Positions 23,663 through 25,257 of a stretch of DNA of 25,257 nucleotides are shown in pieces (position 1 is the first letter of the stretch; each line of letters opens with the position of its first letter). Source of the stretch: DASYXZ01 sp035934315 (GTDB lineage: Bacteria > Acidobacteriota > Terriglobia > UBA7540). The position numbers were made by a program, and so were the translations under genes. The notes beneath the pieces were generated by a model. It searched no databases and had not been told where the DNA came from. It saw only the letters and a list, made by a program, of their open reading frames with translations. The stretch lies in contig DASYXZ010000140.1 in NCBI GenBank assembly GCA_035934315.1, positions 1-25,257 of the forward strand, written 5' to 3'.

Positions 23663-25257
23663 TCACTTTTCCGCCGTGTTGCCGTCAAGCCAAGCGCCCC
23701 GCAGTGCGAGTTGTTCCGCCGTGGCCTCCGGGATTTCCTCAATCCGGTATTCCGTTTCCTGCCGCGCGCCGAGAGTGAATTTAATCTTTAAAGCTTTGGT
23801 TTTGCGCCGCACTTTGAGCTGAAGTTTTTCGCCGGGATTCATTTGATCCAATTCATTCCGGGTTGCATCGGTGACAGCGCGCCCATTTATTTGGACAAGG
23901 GTGTCTCCATTGTTTAATCCGACGCGCCCGGCATTTCCATCCGGGTTAACGGATCGGGCCTCGAAAGTTCCGTCGTCCTGACGCAGCAGCCGAAATCCAG
24001 GCGCCGCCTGGTTGGCCGGCGTTGAAATCACGCGAAGACCGGCGAAACCGAGGTAGGCGTTGTAATCGAGTTCTGCTGTGCCCGCAACATCGTCATGAAA
24101 AACTTTATCGAGCCCGGCAAAATTCGGAGCGATCCCGGCGATCATCGCGCGCAGATCGGCCTCGGTAAAAAATCGGCCGCGCCGGGCAAAGTCCGTATTC
24201 AATCCACGCATCACGTCATCCAAACTGCGCTGACCAGCGGTGGAGTGGAGGATGGCAAGGTCGAGAAGGAAACCCAGCAACTCGCCTTTGTTGTAATATG
24301 AGATGCTGCGCTCGGGGCGGCGGTAGTCCGGATATTTTTCCAGCCACGCTTCGCGGCCGGACTCTTCCACGCTTTGCCAGAGCCGCGCCGGGCGCTGCTG
24401 GAGGTTTTGAATCTCATCACCAAGCCGCCGGTAAAATTCCTGTCGCGAAATAAGGCCGGCCCTGAGCAGCGTCAAGTCTCCGTAAGTGCTGGTAACCCCC
24501 TCGGAAAACCAGAGGTCCCGCGTGTCATTCCCGTGAATGTAATCCACTGGCTCAAGGTTCTGTGGGCGAATGCGTTTGACGTTCCAGGCGTGGAAAAATT
24601 CGTGCGCCGCAACTGATTCGAAGCTTCCCCAGTCGCTGCGAAGACGCTGGGCGGGAACACTGATGGCGGCGCCGTTTTTGTGCTCCATGCCGCCACCGCC
24701 GGGGCCGCGCATGAATTGCAAAATAAACGTGTAGCGTGAAAATGGAACGTCGTGCATCAAAGCTGTTTCCGTGGCGGTGATTTTCCGGAGCGAGGTGAGC
24801 AGACGGTCAGGCGAATAGTCCGACGGATTCGCGTAGACCACGGCGCGGTAGGTGGTCCCGTTTTGGACGTAAGAAAACTCGTGCAGCGAGCCTTCGGTCG
24901 CGCTACTGGGCGCGGGCGCTGCTTCAACAGGACTATCAACCATCGCATCATAGTTGGCCGCGACATATTCGTCGGGCTTCGTTCCATCGTCGAGGAGCGT
25001 TGCCAACATCCAGCCATCGGTCAATAAAAATCTGATATGAACCCTCCGCTGGCGTTCCTGCGGAAGATAAAAGAGCAGCATGGCCAGATTCATGTAGCAA
25101 TGGTCCTGATTCAAAGCGCTGGAGAAAATTCCTTCTTCGTCAATGTAGACGTTATAGCGCACTTCGAGCGTGGCGCAAGGTACGGCGGCGCTTTGCCAGG
25201 TATTCAGGTCCACACGCATCAATTCGTCAGACCGCCCGTCGCACCGGGCTGTAACGT
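23663..25257 (-). CDS. M61 family metallopeptidase with PDZ domain, N-terminus cut by right edge
   Basis: About 530 residues of an M61 (glycyl aminopeptidase-like) zinc peptidase are visible; the frame stays open to the edge, so the N-terminal part and any signal peptide are missing. The catalytic motif is HEFFHAWNVKRIRP, about residues 207-220 counted from an internal ATG at 25222, followed by the ligand Glu in LWFSEGVTSTYGDL. SYYNKGELLGFLLD is also typical. A C-terminal PDZ domain runs from about 400 to 490 (ARSVNPDGNAGRVGLNNGDT, then VQINGRAV), as in the family. Full length is normally about 600. It is probably periplasmic and removes N-terminal residues from peptides, by analogy with Sphingomonas glycyl aminopeptidase. 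The reading frame crosses 25222, so that ATG is not its true start. Confidence 0.9.
   Translation of the reverse strand, partial: VTARCDGRSDELMRVDLNTWQSAAVPCATLEVRYNVYIDEEGIFSSALNQDHCYMNLAMLLFYLPQERQRRVHIRFLLTDGWMLATLLDDGTKPDEYVAANYDAMVDSPVEAAPAPSSATEGSLHEFSYVQNGTTYRAVVYANPSDYSPDRLLTSLRKITATETALMHDVPFSRYTFILQFMRGPGGGGMEHKNGAAISVPAQRLRSDWGSFESVAAHEFFHAWNVKRIRPQNLEPVDYIHGNDTRDLWFSEGVTSTYGDLTLLRAGLISRQEFYRRLGDEIQNLQQRPARLWQSVEESGREAWLEKYPDYRRPERSISYYNKGELLGFLLDLAILHSTAGQRSLDDVMRGLNTDFARRGRFFTEADLRAMIAGIAPNFAGLDKVFHDDVAGTAELDYNAYLGFAGLRVISTPANQAAPGFRLLRQDDGTFEARSVNPDGNAGRVGLNNGDTLVQINGRAVTDATRNELDQMNPGEKLQLKVRRKTKALKIKFTLGARQETEYRIEEIPEATAEQLALRGAWLDGNTAEK

Overview
This 25.3 kb window looks like an ordinary, densely coded chromosomal segment of a Gram-negative bacterium, most likely an Acidobacteriota member. 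That placement is inference. It rests on the gene mix: LpxD for lipid A, OmpA-type envelope proteins, paired secreted M16 peptidases, an M61 peptidase, an NAD-type isocitrate dehydrogenase of the short class, and secreted proteins of no recognised family. Base composition is moderately GC-rich and even throughout. I see no prophage, transposase, CRISPR array, rRNA or complete tRNA.

Layout, left to right. (1) Positions 1-8111 are all on the minus strand: the 5' part of an aspartase gene cut by the left edge, a small secreted protein, then a likely operon read from right to left: holin-like membrane protein, rhodanese, methyltransferase, glutamine-dependent NAD synthetase, and two M16 peptidases, one with the zinc motif and one without. 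(2) An A-type Fe-S carrier gene (minus) ends in a clear rho-independent terminator. It is divergent from a secreted unknown protein and isocitrate dehydrogenase (plus). (3) Positions 10888-18731 are a minus-strand housekeeping block: Xer recombinase, CCA-adding type nucleotidyltransferase with a Pro/Lys tail, DNA polymerase III alpha, acetyl-CoA carboxylase alpha, a small 2Fe-2S protein and a possible 41-residue ORF. (4) A strong sigma70-type promoter drives a divergent pair, an unknown 180-residue protein and lpxD. (5) The right end is minus strand: an OmpA-family envelope protein with a long coiled coil, PlsC acyltransferase, a compound palindromic repeat, and an M61 peptidase cut by the right edge.

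Functionally the window covers NAD synthesis, fatty-acid and phospholipid synthesis (AccA, PlsC), lipid A (LpxD), replication (DnaE), chromosome dimer resolution (Xer), tRNA 3'-end maintenance, Fe-S delivery and extracytoplasmic proteolysis. dnaE-accA adjacency with lpxD nearby recalls the lpxD-fabZ-lpxA-lpxB-rnhB-dnaE-accA cluster of proteobacteria.

I did not find a convincing new multi-gene system. The points most worth a second look are an inverted repeat joining the end of dnaE to the start of accA, a complete set of PHP metal ligands in DnaE, the polyproline/lysine tail on the nucleotidyltransferase, the compound palindrome at 23468-23615, and several small ORFs. All gene assignments come from reading motifs by eye; no database search was run.
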